Shown one piece after another: positions 26,224 to 34,171 of a stretch of DNA of 64,000 nucleotides. The stretch is taken from the NCBI RefSeq assembly GCF_049059935.1, contig NZ_JBMGQR010000019.1, forward strand, positions 1 through 64,000, given 5' to 3'. The notes below the pieces were generated by a model. The model was not told where the DNA came from. It did no database searches and worked only from the letters and a program-made list of their open reading frames with translations. The DNA comes from JAURVT01 sp049059935 (GTDB taxonomy: Bacteria; Actinomycetota; Actinomycetes; Propionibacteriales; Nocardioidaceae). The translations under genes and the position numbers were made by a program. How positions within the stretch are numbered: the first letter of the stretch is position 1; every line of letters starts with the position of its first letter.

Positions 26224-26979
26224 TCAGGGGCGGACGCGTCGCGCGGCCAGCTCCTCGTAGGCCGGTCGGCACGCCTCGGCGACCGCGGCGTCGTGCGGCG
26301 ACAGGTCGACCTGGCGCGGGCGGTAGGGCTCGAACCCGGTCGAGCGCTGCACGGCGGCGTACCAGTACGGCGCCCAGACCCCGTCGGACGCACGCGGCCC
26401 GGCGGGCCAGCTGAGCATCGCGGGGTCGAAGTCGATGCCGACGTGGTCGCAGATCCAGCGCAGGTAGGTCTCGGGGTCGCGCAGGAAGTCGGCGGCGTCG
26501 ACCACCGGGACCTCCACGCCCCGCTCGCGCCAGTGCGCGGCCAGGCGGGCCTGCTGCAGCAGGCCGATGTCGTCGGGCTCGCACGACTCGCGCGAGCGGA
26601 CGTAGGACGCGACCACCTCGGCGGGGTCGCGGACGAGCAGCAGGTTGGCCAGGCCGTCGGTCCAGGCGAGGTCGAGGTCGTCCGGCACGTGGTGCGACAT
26701 GTGCTTGGCGTAGTGGACGGTCGTCGCCGCGTCCGCCTGCGGCGGTGCGCCGTGGAGCAGGGCGTCGACCACGACGTCGAGGTCGGTCTCGCCGGCGGCC
26801 ACCACCTCGTCGCGTCCCGGGTGGTCCAGGCCGGTGCGGTGCAGGTAGGCGGCGTAGAGCGGCTCGTCGAGCACGGCGCAGTCGGCGCGGTTCTCGAACG
26901 CCCGCATCGTCGCCGTCGAGATGTTGCGCGGGCCCGACCAGGTGGCGATGCGGACCGGGTGCGCGGTGGTGCCCGTCAT
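26224..26979 (-). CDS. P-loop sulfotransferase-like protein
   Basis: A 251-residue protein with the PAPS 5'-phosphosulfate loop variant ATWSGPRNISTATMRAFEN at residues 14-32 and the 3'-phosphate region LLLVRDPAEVVASYVRSRES. This matches the sulfotransferase family seen beside branched-chain aminotransferase-like genes elsewhere. It is convergent with the aldo/keto reductase (7 bp between the stops). The substrate is unknown, and it could equally act as a kinase-like P-loop protein with another donor. Confidence 0.82.
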   Translation of the reverse strand: MTGTTAHPVRIATWSGPRNISTATMRAFENRADCAVLDEPLYAAYLHRTGLDHPGRDEVVAAGETDLDVVVDALLHGAPPQADAATTVHYAKHMSHHVPDDLDLAWTDGLANLLLVRDPAEVVASYVRSRESCEPDDIGLLQQARLAAHWRERGVEVPVVDAADFLRDPETYLRWICDHVGIDFDPAMLSWPAGPRASDGVWAPYWYAAVQRSTGFEPYRPRQVDLSPHDAAVAEACRPAYEELAARRVRP

Positions 26980-27121
26980 GCCCGGACCCTATCGCCGCGG
27001 ACGGCGCGTGCCGCCGATCCTCCGGCCGGTGCTGTCATCGGCGGGGGATCGTCCGTTATCATTTCGTGATGGCCATGTCAGGGGAGACGGACGGACGCCG
27101 CACGGACGAGGGGTTCGACGC

Positions 27122-28033
27122 GTGAGGGTGTTCGTGACGGGCGCGACCGGAGTGATGGGTCGCGCCGCGGTCCACGCGCTGCACAGCGCCGGGCACGACG
27201 TCGTCGGCCTGGCTCGCGACGCCGACGGCGCCGAGGTGCTCTCGGCCATGCAGGTGCGCCCGGCGACCGGCAACCTGTTCGACCGCGACAGCCTCGTCGC
27301 GGCCTTCTGGGACTGCGACGCGGTGTGCAACATGGCCACCCACATCCCGGTCGGCGGGCCGAGCATGCGCCCGCGCGCCTGGCGCCTGAACGACCGCATC
27401 CGCTCCGAGGGCTCGCGCGTCGTCGCCGAGGCCGCCCGCCTCGCCGGCGTCAAGCGCCTGGTGCAGGAGAGCGTGTCCTTCGTCTACGCCGACGGCGGCG
27501 AGGAGTGGATCGACGAGGAGTGCCCGGTCGCCGTCACCCGCGCCGCCGAGCCCGTCGTGCTCGCCGAGACCCACACCGAGCGCTTCGTCGGCGCCACCCG
27601 CGACGGCGTCGTCCTGCGCTTCGGCCACATCGTCGGCGACGACGGCCTGACCCGATGGCGCCTGGCCCGGGCCAGGTCCGGGCACGCCGTCGGCATGGGG
27701 CGACCCGACAGCTGGACCCACCTGGTGCACCCCGACGACGTCGGCTCGAGCGTGCTCGCGGCGCTGACCGCGCCGTCGGGCACCTACAACGTGGGGGCCG
27801 AGCCCGTCCGTCGTACCGACGTCGTGGCGGCGTTCGCCGAGGCCGCCGGCGCCGACGAGGGGTCGTTCTACCGGCGCAGCGTGCTGCGTCTCGGCGGCGA
27901 GCGGCTGGAGTGGCTGATGCGCTCGCAGCGCGTCAGCTCGCGCCGCCTGGCCCGGAGCACGGGCTGGAAGCCCTGCGAGGACCAGTTCGGCGTCCACTGG
28001 TTCGCGCCGATGGCCCAGGCGCACGGTGCCTGA
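27122..28033 (+). CDS. NAD(P)-dependent epimerase/dehydratase-family (extended SDR) protein
   Basis: A 303-residue protein starting at GTG 27122. The Rossmann motif is VRVFVTGATGVMGRAAVHAL. The usual YxxxK is not evident at the expected place: the catalytic region reads QESVSFVYADGGEEWIDEEC, then LAETHTERFV. That makes it an atypical SDR, probably a reductase-like or regulatory member. FGHIVGDDGLTRW and a YNVGAEPVRRTDVV segment match NDUFA9-like and NAD(P)H-binding epimerases. A potential 18-codon frame (27069-27125) overlaps its start. It overlaps the next small gene by 8 bp. Confidence 0.82.
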   Translation: MRVFVTGATGVMGRAAVHALHSAGHDVVGLARDADGAEVLSAMQVRPATGNLFDRDSLVAAFWDCDAVCNMATHIPVGGPSMRPRAWRLNDRIRSEGSRVVAEAARLAGVKRLVQESVSFVYADGGEEWIDEECPVAVTRAAEPVVLAETHTERFVGATRDGVVLRFGHIVGDDGLTRWRLARARSGHAVGMGRPDSWTHLVHPDDVGSSVLAALTAPSGTYNVGAEPVRRTDVVAAFAEAAGADEGSFYRRSVLRLGGERLEWLMRSQRVSSRRLARSTGWKPCEDQFGVHWFAPMAQAHGA

Positions 28034-28202
28034 CGACGCCGCAGCCGAGCGCCGGCGCCGCGAGCGGGCGCTGCGCCTGCTGGGCGAGACGATGCCCGGC
28101 ACCACCTCGGACGAGCGCGGGCCGGGCTGGGGACGCGAGGACGAGACGGAGTCGTCCCGCGACGCCGAGATGCGGCGGGACGTCCCGCCGCACCACGGCT
28201 AG
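28026..28202 (+). CDS. Small acidic/basic actinobacterial protein (58 aa), unknown function
   Basis: A 58-residue protein from GTG 28026 with the sequence order RRRRERALRLLGE, TMPGTTSDERGPGWG and RRDVPPHHG at the end. It has a charged helix, then the conserved-looking TTSDERGPGWG patch and a Pro-Pro-His-His tail, a layout I associate with short conserved hypothetical proteins of actinobacteria. It overlaps the epimerase gene by 8 bp, so it is translationally coupled. No function is assigned. Confidence 0.7.
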   Translation: MPDDAAAERRRRERALRLLGETMPGTTSDERGPGWGREDETESSRDAEMRRDVPPHHG

Positions 28203-28211
28203 CGGCGTCCG

Positions 28212-28646
28212 TCAGGCGGAGTGGCTGCCGCCCTCACGAGCGGCGTCACGGTCGCGGTTGCCCTCGAGCAGGTCGCGGATCTCGCGCAGCAGGATGACGT
28301 CCTCGGCCGGCGCCGGGGGAGCCTCGTCGGTCTGCTTGGGAGCCATCCGCTCGAGGACCTTCTTCATGGGCAGCACGACGAAGAAGTAGACGACCGCCGC
28401 GATGATGAGGAAGTTGATCACCGCGGTGATGAAGCCGCCGATGTCGACGAAGGTGTTGTCGCGACCGGCCCGGATGTTGAAGCCGAGACCGAGGTCGCCG
28501 GTGCCCCCGGCGGCCGCCAGCAGCGGGTCGATGAACGAGGTGGTGAAGCCCGTGACCAGGGCGGTGAACGCGGTGCCGATGACGACCGCGACCGCGAGGT
28601 CGACGATGTTGCCGCGGAGGATGAAGTCCTTGAATCCCTTGAGCAT
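28212..28646 (-). CDS. mscL: Large-conductance mechanosensitive channel MscL
   Basis: A 144-residue channel subunit. MLKGFKDFILRGNIVDLAVA and VVIGTAFTALVTGF form the N-terminal helix and TM1 with the pore-lining Gly/Ala. A periplasmic loop with FNIRAGRDNTFVDIGGFITA follows, then TM2 (VINFLIIAAVVYFFVVLPM) and a cytoplasmic helix bundle (LLREIRDLLEGNR). The pentamer opens under membrane tension to protect against hypo-osmotic shock. I use ATG 28646, with AGGAG 5 bases upstream, rather than the GTG at 28652, which would overlap the ribosome-binding site. Confidence 0.95.
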   Translation of the reverse strand: MLKGFKDFILRGNIVDLAVAVVIGTAFTALVTGFTTSFIDPLLAAAGGTGDLGLGFNIRAGRDNTFVDIGGFITAVINFLIIAAVVYFFVVLPMKKVLERMAPKQTDEAPPAPAEDVILLREIRDLLEGNRDRDAAREGGSHSA

Positions 28647-28656
28647 CTGCACTCCT

Positions 28657-28678
28657 GGGTCTGGGGGCCCGCAGACCC
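28657..28678 (-). terminator. Possible terminator after the CpaB-like gene
   Basis: The inverted repeat GGGTCTG/CAGACCC (28657-28663 and 28672-28678) with an 8-base GC-rich loop sits 15 bp after the CpaB-like stop. It also lies in the leader of mscL. Confidence 0.45.
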
Positions 28679-28693
28679 GACGGATCAGATGAT

Positions 28694-29347
28694 TCAGCCA
28701 ACCACATCGGAGGGTCGGTCGTCACCGACCACGACGTCGAGTCGGTCACGGCTCGCGGCGTCGCTGACCTGCAGCGCGACCTCCTCGGGCAGGGCCAGGA
28801 CGACCACCCCGCCGTCGCTGCTCCAGCCCTCGCGCCCGGCCTCGGGCAGCACCGCGACGGGTGCCGAGCGGGTGAGCACCCGCGGCTCGGCCTCGCCCTC
28901 AGGGTCGGAGGAGAGCACGTGGACGCGGTCGCCCACCCGGAGCGCGGCGAGCGCCGCGGGGTCGCTCACCCGGACGCTCGCGAGCACCGTGCCGGGCGGG
29001 TAGCCCTCGAGCGCGTCCTGCTGCACCAGGCTCCAGTCGGTGAGGGGTGCACCGGCTCGCACCGGCGCGGCCACCGTCCGTCCCGTCACCGCGGACGCGT
29101 CGGCGTACGCCCGCGAGGGGACGGCCGACGGCGGCAGGCGGCGGACCTCGACGTCGCCGGCGCCGAGGGTCGAGCCCGACGCGAGGTCGCGCGCGGCGAC
29201 CAGCACGGCGTCGGTGGGCGGCGCGTCGGGGCGCGCGGCCGTGACGGCGCAGAGCACGGCCAGGAACACCAGCACCGCGGCGACGCCACGGCGGTGGGCA
29301 CGCACGAGTCGGCGCAGGCGGCGGGTGAAGGCGGCGGCAGGACGCAT
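28694..29347 (-). CDS. CpaB/RcpC-like SAF-domain membrane protein
   Basis: A 217-residue protein. A basic N-terminus and one membrane helix (GVAAVLVFLAVLCAVTAA, residues 21-38) are followed by the SAF domain: VLVAARDLASGSTLGAGDVE, VPSRAYADASAVTGRTVAAP and AGAPLTDWSLVQ. A second domain contains VLASVRVSDPAALAALRVGD. CpaB proteins assist Flp/tad pilus secretin assembly, but no other pilus gene is nearby; in actinobacteria solitary copies are common. Its job here is uncertain. Confidence 0.82.
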   Translation of the reverse strand: MRPAAAFTRRLRRLVRAHRRGVAAVLVFLAVLCAVTAARPDAPPTDAVLVAARDLASGSTLGAGDVEVRRLPPSAVPSRAYADASAVTGRTVAAPVRAGAPLTDWSLVQQDALEGYPPGTVLASVRVSDPAALAALRVGDRVHVLSSDPEGEAEPRVLTRSAPVAVLPEAGREGWSSDGGVVVLALPEEVALQVSDAASRDRLDVVVGDDRPSDVVG

Positions 29348-29411
29348 GCCGGTGGACCTTAGGTCCTCAGCGGGCCCCGTGCCGGCTGTCCACAGGCCGG
29401 TTCCGGCGTCG

Positions 29412-29765
29412 TCAGCTCGTGGCGCTGGACGTGGTGGTGCTGCTCGATCCGGAGGTGCCGCCGGAGCCGGTGGACGACGAGTCCGACTTCTTCTCGGCGG
29501 GCTTGGCCTTGTCGCCCGAGCCCGAGTCCTTCGACCCGCCGTCGGAGGAGGACGTCGAGGAGGTCGTCGACGAGCCGCCCTTGCCGTCGCTGCGGCTGTC
29601 GTTGCGGTAGAAGCCCGAGCCCTTGAACACCACGCCCACGGCGTTGAAGACCTTGCGGAGCCGTCCCTGGCAGGTCGGGCACTCGGTGAGCGACGCGTCG
29701 CTGAACGACTGCTGGACCTCGAGGTCTCGGCCGCACTGCGTGCACACGTACTGGTAGGTCGGCAC
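29412..29765 (-). CDS. FmdB-family zinc-ribbon protein
   Basis: A 117-residue protein. Residues 1-40 are the zinc ribbon VPTYQYVCTQCGRDLEV...TECPTCQG, with two CxxC pairs. The short segment VGVVFKGSGFYRND follows, and the C-terminal half is a long Ser/Gly/Thr-rich tail. The GTG start at 29765 has GGGAGA 7 bases before it. The family is often called a putative regulator, but its function is unknown. Confidence 0.9.
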   Translation of the reverse strand: MPTYQYVCTQCGRDLEVQQSFSDASLTECPTCQGRLRKVFNAVGVVFKGSGFYRNDSRSDGKGGSSTTSSTSSSDGGSKDSGSGDKAKPAEKKSDSSSTGSGGTSGSSSTTTSSATS

Positions 29766-29916
29766 CGGTGGTTCTCCCTGCGCGAATGATCTGGTCGACT
29801 GCCTCAACATTGTGCGGGAGCGCGCTGTTCCCCCGTGCGCCGGGGCAGGGCGTCGGGGCCTGCCGATACGATGAGCCCACTGTGACCTGCCGAACCCGTC
29901 GAGGGACCCTGCTCTG

Positions 29917-31293
29917 ATGGAGTGGATCCTCCTCGCGTCGTCCTTGCTGCTGATGGTGGCGTGCGGCATCTTCGTCGCCGCCGAGTTCTCGTTCGTGACC
30001 GTCGACCGCGCGAGCGTCGAGCGGGCCGCCGAGGGTGGCGACGCCGGCGCGGGCGGCGTCCTGGCCGGGCTGCGGACGCTGTCGACCCAGCTGAGCGGCG
30101 CCCAGCTCGGCATCACGCTGACCAACCTCGCCATCGGGTACCTGTCCGAGCCGGCCATCGCCGAGCTGCTGAGACCGGTCCTGCGCGACGTCGGCGTCAC
30201 CGGGGCCGCGGTGTCGGCCATCGCCATCACGGTCGCGCTGGTGGTCAGCACCGTCGTGACGATGCTCGTCGGCGAGCTGGTCCCGAAGAACCTGGCGATC
30301 TCGCTGCCGCTCGCCACGGCCAAGGCCACGCAGCTGCCGATGCGCGCGTTCACCCGGTCGATGGCCTGGCCCATCCGGCACCTCAACGGGGCGGCCAACG
30401 CGATCCTGCGTCGCCTGGGCGTCGAGCCGCAGGAGGAGCTGCGCTCGGCCCGCAGCCCCGAGGAGCTGCGCTCGCTGGTGATCCGCTCGGCCGACGAGGG
30501 CGTGCTCGAGTCGCCCACCGCCCAGCTGGTCGCGCGCAGCATCGCGTTCGGCGAGCGCACCGCCGCCGACGTCCGCACGCCGCGCGTCCGCGTCCGGTTC
30601 CTCGACGCCACCGACACCGCGCAGGACGTCATCGAGGCGGCCCGCGAGACCGGCCACTCCCGCTTCCCGGTGATCGGGCGCAGCGAGGACGACGTCGTGG
30701 GCATCGTGCACATCAAGCAGGCCGTCGCCGTCGCGCCCGACCGTCGACGCTCGGTGCGGCTCGTCGACGTCGCCGCGCCCGCGAGCGTCGTCCCCGACTC
30801 GATCGAGCTCGACCCCCTGCTCGGCGTGCTGCGCGAGCAGGGCATGCAGATGGCGGTCGTCGTCGACGAGTACGGCGGCACCGACGGCGTGGTGACCATC
30901 GAGGACCTCGTCGAGGAGATCGTCGGCGACATCGCCGACGAGCACGACCGCGGCAGCAGCGGACCGCGTCACCGTCCGGACGGCACGTGGTCGCTGTCGG
31001 GCATGCTGCGGCCCGACGAGGTCGCCGAGGCCACCGGGCTGCGCCTGCCCGAGGCCGACGACTACGAGACCGTCGCGGGGCTCGTGCTCACCGAGCTCGG
31101 CCGGCTCGCCGTCAAGGGCGACGCCGTCTCGGTCGACGTCGAGGTGCCCGACCCCGCCGACGACGAGGCGCCCGCGCGCGTCGTGCACGTCGAGCTGCGG
31201 GTGGAGCGGATGGACGGACGCCGCATCGACCGCGTGGCGCTCGTGGCCAGCCTCGACGGCGAGCCCTGGGAGCCTGCGGAGGTGGAGTCGTGA
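29917..31293 (+). CDS. CNNM/CorC-type (hemolysin-family) membrane protein, first of a pair
   Basis: A 458-residue protein. The N-terminal DUF21 transmembrane domain (VACGIFVAAEFSFVTVDRAS, LSGAQLGITLTNLAIGYL, VSTVVTMLVGELVPKNLA) is followed by two CBS repeats with QMAVVVDEYGGTDGVVTIED and by a CorC_HlyC C-terminal domain with LRLPEADDYETVAGLVL. These proteins export or regulate Mg2+/Co2+. Its stop overlaps the GTG of the next gene (GTGA), and the two probably work as a heteromer. Confidence 0.9.
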   Translation: MEWILLASSLLLMVACGIFVAAEFSFVTVDRASVERAAEGGDAGAGGVLAGLRTLSTQLSGAQLGITLTNLAIGYLSEPAIAELLRPVLRDVGVTGAAVSAIAITVALVVSTVVTMLVGELVPKNLAISLPLATAKATQLPMRAFTRSMAWPIRHLNGAANAILRRLGVEPQEELRSARSPEELRSLVIRSADEGVLESPTAQLVARSIAFGERTAADVRTPRVRVRFLDATDTAQDVIEAARETGHSRFPVIGRSEDDVVGIVHIKQAVAVAPDRRRSVRLVDVAAPASVVPDSIELDPLLGVLREQGMQMAVVVDEYGGTDGVVTIEDLVEEIVGDIADEHDRGSSGPRHRPDGTWSLSGMLRPDEVAEATGLRLPEADDYETVAGLVLTELGRLAVKGDAVSVDVEVPDPADDEAPARVVHVELRVERMDGRRIDRVALVASLDGEPWEPAEVES

Positions 31294-32336
31294 GCGACTA
31301 CTTCGGCCTCGTGCTGACCTTCGTGCTGCTCGCCCTCAACGCCCTGTTCGTGGGCGCGGAGTTCGCGCTCATCTCGGCGCGCCGCACCAAGCTGGAGCCG
31401 ATGGCGACGGCGGGCTCGCGTCCGGCCAGGATGGCGATGCGCGCGATGGCCAACATCTCGCTGGTGATGGCCGCGGCGCAGCTCGGCATCACGCTGTGCA
31501 CGCTCGGCCTGGGCGCCATCTCCGAGCCGGCGATCGCGCACCTGATGGAGCCGGTGTTCGACGCGGTGTCGGTGCCCGAGTCGCTCGTCCACCCGATCTC
31601 CTTCGTCATCGCGACGGCGCTCGTGGTGTGGGCGCACGTGGTGTTCGGCGAGATGGTGCCCAAGAACCTCGCTCTGGTCGGGCCCGAGCGGGCGGCGATC
31701 GTCCTCGGTCCGTTCATGCTCGGCGTGGTCTTCGTGCTCAAGCCCGTGGTGGTGGCGCTGAACTGGGTGGCCAACGGCGCGGTGCGGCTGGCGCGCGTCG
31801 AGCCCAAGGACGAGGTGTCGTCGTCGTACACCCACGACGAGGTGGCCGGGCTCGTCGAGGAGTCGCGGCGCGAGGGCTTCCTCGACGACGACGAGTACGG
31901 GCTGGTCACGGGCGCGCTGGAGTTCGAGGCGGGCACCGTCGAGCAGGTGATGATCCCGGTGCACCGGCTCACCACGATCCCGCCGGGCACCAACCCCGCG
32001 GCGATCGAGGAGGCCTGTGCCGAGACCGGGTTCTCGCGCTTCCCCGTGGCCGAGGCCGACGGCACCCTGCTGGGCTACCTGCACATCAAGGACGTCCTCG
32101 AGACCGACGAGGACCGCCGCCAGCGTCCCGTCACCGCCAAGCGCGTCCGCTCGATGGCCTCGGTGCCCCCCACCTGCGGCCTCCACGACGCCCTGCGCGC
32201 CATGCAGTCCCGCGGCGCCCACATCGCCCGCGTCGTCGCCCCCGACGGCTCGGTCCCCGGCGTCGTCATGCTCGAGGACGTCCTCGAGCGCCTCGTCGGC
32301 GAGATCCACGACGCCGGCCGCGTCGACACCCCCTGA
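31290..32336 (+). CDS. CNNM/CorC-type (hemolysin-family) membrane protein, second of a pair
   Basis: A 348-residue relative of the upstream gene but without the CorC_HlyC C-terminal domain. DUF21 helices are visible (LNALFVGAEFALISARRTKL, MAAAQLGITLCTLGLGAISE, WAHVVFGEMVPKNLALVGPE), followed by CBS repeats (HRLTTIPPGTNPAAIEEACA, FPVAEADGTLLGYLHIKD) ending in VVMLEDVLERLVGEI. The GTG start at 31290 overlaps the upstream stop. The pair arrangement, long form then short form, is common in actinobacteria. The 3' end is followed 30 bp later by a palindromic repeat that may end transcription. Confidence 0.9.
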   Translation: MSDYFGLVLTFVLLALNALFVGAEFALISARRTKLEPMATAGSRPARMAMRAMANISLVMAAAQLGITLCTLGLGAISEPAIAHLMEPVFDAVSVPESLVHPISFVIATALVVWAHVVFGEMVPKNLALVGPERAAIVLGPFMLGVVFVLKPVVVALNWVANGAVRLARVEPKDEVSSSYTHDEVAGLVEESRREGFLDDDEYGLVTGALEFEAGTVEQVMIPVHRLTTIPPGTNPAAIEEACAETGFSRFPVAEADGTLLGYLHIKDVLETDEDRRQRPVTAKRVRSMASVPPTCGLHDALRAMQSRGAHIARVVAPDGSVPGVVMLEDVLERLVGEIHDAGRVDTP

Positions 32337-32365
32337 CCCCCACCCCCAGGTCCGCTCCTCCGGTC

Positions 32366-32432
32366 CGCGTCGAGGTCCGACTTCTGCAACGCATCGATCG
32401 CTGATGCGTTGAACAACTCGGACCTCAACGCG
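32366..32432. repeat. Palindromic intergenic repeat, copy 1
   Basis: A 67-nt imperfect palindrome: outer arms 32366-32380 and 32418-32432 (one mismatch) and inner arms 32387-32395 and 32403-32411 (perfect). The outer arms contain GAGGTCCGA and its complement. A near-identical structure lies at 33419-33483, on the other side of the DUF559-type gene. It may act as a terminator for the upstream gene. Confidence 0.8.
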
Positions 32433-32515
32433 AGAGGACCTGTGGATGAAACCGTCGTTCCGAGAACGGCCTGTGGACGACGGTTCTGGGGTCGTCCGGG
32501 CATCCACGCTGACGC

Positions 32516-33418
32516 ATGCCCTCCCGTCCGACCCCGCTGCCCGAGCCGCTGAGAGCTCGTCCGTTCACCTCGGCCGACGTACGCGCGCAGGGTCTGTCGT
32601 GGCGGGTGCTGAACGGCCACGAGGTGCGGCGACTTCACCGGGGCGTCTACGTCCACATCGCCCTCGAGCTCACCCTGGGTGTCGAGGTGGACGCCGCGCT
32701 GCTGGCGCTGCCCGAGGGTGCGGTCGCGTCGCACGACACGGCGGCGCTCCTGCTCGATCTGCCGCTCCCACGCGGCGCCGGTCGTGAGCTGCACTTCTGG
32801 GTGCCCCGAGCGTCGACCGGCCGTTCGGTGCCCGGGGTCGTGCTGCACACCAGCCCGACCCGCCCGCCGACGACGGTGGTGGGCGGCCGCACCGTCACCG
32901 CGCCGGGCAAGACCTTCATCGACATGGCCACGCGGCTCGGGCTCGACGACCTGGTGGCCCTCGGTGACGGGATCGTCAGACGGACGGGGGTGCTGCCGAT
33001 GGAGCTCCAGCGACTGGCTCGTGAACCGCGACGTCGGTGGATCCGCAGGGCGAGGCAGGCGGCCCGGCTCGTCCGGGCAGGTGTCGACTCAGCACCCAAG
33101 ACCCACCTGAGGCTCGCGGTCCTGGACGACTTCCTGCCCGAACCCGAGACCGGCGCCGATGTCTTCGACGATGCCGGCGGGTGGATCGCCCGTCCCGACC
33201 TGAGCTGGTCGCGGTGGAAGGTCGCCGTGGAGTACGACGGCGAGCACCACCGCGCCGACGTCCGGCAGTACAACCTCGACATCGGTCGCCGGGAGGCGCT
33301 CGAGGACGCGGGCTGGATCGTCGTCGTCGTGACCGCCGAGCGGCTCTACCGCCGACGCCCGCAGACCGTGACCCGCATCCGGTCGGCGCTCCAGAGCCGT
33401 GGCGCACCGATCTTCTGA
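32516..33418 (+). CDS. AbiEi-like/DUF559 (Vsr/endonuclease-fold) protein
   Basis: A 300-residue protein. The N-terminal part has an AbiEi-like helix-turn-helix region (FTSADVRAQGLSWRVLNGHE, VRRLHRGVYVHI) and a transcription-regulator-like middle (ASHDTAALLLDLPLPRGAGR, KTFIDMATRLGLDDLVALGD). The C-terminal part is the DUF559/restriction-endonuclease-like fold with WKVAVEYDGEHHRADVRQYN and AGWIVVVVTAERLYR. The VEYDGEHH motif supplies the probable metal-binding acidic residues. The gene is bracketed by two copies of a palindromic repeat, and a second family member lies at 63.2 kb after a related hairpin. The family has no settled function. Confidence 0.8.
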   Translation: MPSRPTPLPEPLRARPFTSADVRAQGLSWRVLNGHEVRRLHRGVYVHIALELTLGVEVDAALLALPEGAVASHDTAALLLDLPLPRGAGRELHFWVPRASTGRSVPGVVLHTSPTRPPTTVVGGRTVTAPGKTFIDMATRLGLDDLVALGDGIVRRTGVLPMELQRLAREPRRRWIRRARQAARLVRAGVDSAPKTHLRLAVLDDFLPEPETGADVFDDAGGWIARPDLSWSRWKVAVEYDGEHHRADVRQYNLDIGRREALEDAGWIVVVVTAERLYRRRPQTVTRIRSALQSRGAPIF

Positions 33419-33483
33419 GCGTCGAGGTCCGAGCTGCACAACGTGTGAGCCGCCGATGCGTTGCACAACTCGGACCTCGACGC
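33419..33483. repeat. Palindromic intergenic repeat, copy 2
   Basis: A 65-nt palindrome that begins at the base after the DUF559-type stop codon. Outer arms 33419-33432 and 33470-33483 pair perfectly and share GAGGTCCGA with copy 1. The inner part GATGCGTTG also occurs in copy 1. It probably terminates transcription of the gene it follows. Confidence 0.8.
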
Positions 33484-33484
33484 G

Positions 33485-33560
33485 CGCCTGGGCGGGGGTG
33501 GGGCGGGGCGGGGTGGGGGTCAGGGGGTGGGGGTGAGGGAGGTGGGGGTGGCGAGGTGGG
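33485..33560. repeat. G-rich tract with many G-runs (potential G-quadruplex)
   Basis: The plus strand has about a dozen runs of three to five G within 75 bp, partly inside the 3' end of the 5-FCL coding sequence. On the coding (minus) strand it reads as C-runs encoding Thr/Pro repeats (TPTSLTPTP). Such a tract can fold into quadruplexes or simply reflect slippage. Confidence 0.55.
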
Positions 33561-34098
33561 TGGCGGGGACGTCGTGGGGCTCGGTGGGGACGTGGGCGAC
33601 GACGTCGGCGTCGAAGACCACCACCACGACGGGGACGCCGGGTGGCAGGGAGGCGAGGGCGCGGTCGTAGTAGCCGGCGCCGCGGCCGAGGCGGTGGCCC
33701 GCGGCGTCGGCGGCGAGGGCGGGGACGAGGACGACGTCCGCCGTCGCGAGGGCGGACGGCCCGAGCGGCTCGCCCGCCGGCTCGGGGATGCCGAGGCCGC
33801 CGGGGGAGAGGGCGCCGTCGTCGAGGGCCCAGTCGAGGACGCCGGCCGGGCGCACCAGGGGCAGCAGCACCCGCACGCCCGCGTCGCGCAGCCCGTCGAG
33901 CAGGGGCCCGGTGGGGGGCTCGGTGCCGAACGAGACGTACGCCGCGACCGTCCGCGCCGACCCCAGCAGCGGCGACGCCAGCAGCACGGCCGCGAGCCCG
34001 TGCCCGGCGACGTCGAGATCCTCGACCGACCGCGCCGCGCGCGACGCCGTCACCTGCCGGCGCAGCTCGTCCTTGGCGGCCCCGACGTCCTCGCTCAT
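33520..34098 (-). CDS. 5-formyltetrahydrofolate cyclo-ligase family protein
   Basis: A 192-residue protein. It reads KDELRRQVTASRAARSVEDL at the start, VAAYVSFGTEPPTGPLLDGL in the middle, the substrate loop DVVLVPALAADAAGHRLGRG and GAGYYDRALASLPPGVP near the end. The GxGxGxYD stretch (GRGAGYYDRAL) is the catalytic signature. It makes 5,10-methenyl-THF from 5-formyl-THF using ATP. It is divergent from the UGPase gene; the ATG at 34098 is the start. The C-terminal Thr/Pro tail lies in the G-rich tract. Confidence 0.9.
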   Translation of the reverse strand: MSEDVGAAKDELRRQVTASRAARSVEDLDVAGHGLAAVLLASPLLGSARTVAAYVSFGTEPPTGPLLDGLRDAGVRVLLPLVRPAGVLDWALDDGALSPGGLGIPEPAGEPLGPSALATADVVLVPALAADAAGHRLGRGAGYYDRALASLPPGVPVVVVVFDADVVAHVPTEPHDVPATHLATPTSLTPTP

Positions 34099-34171
34099 GG
34101 GCCGGACGGTACCGGCCCGCCACCGCGGATAGGGTGAGCGACGGTCCACGAACCCTGCGTCAAGGAGCACG

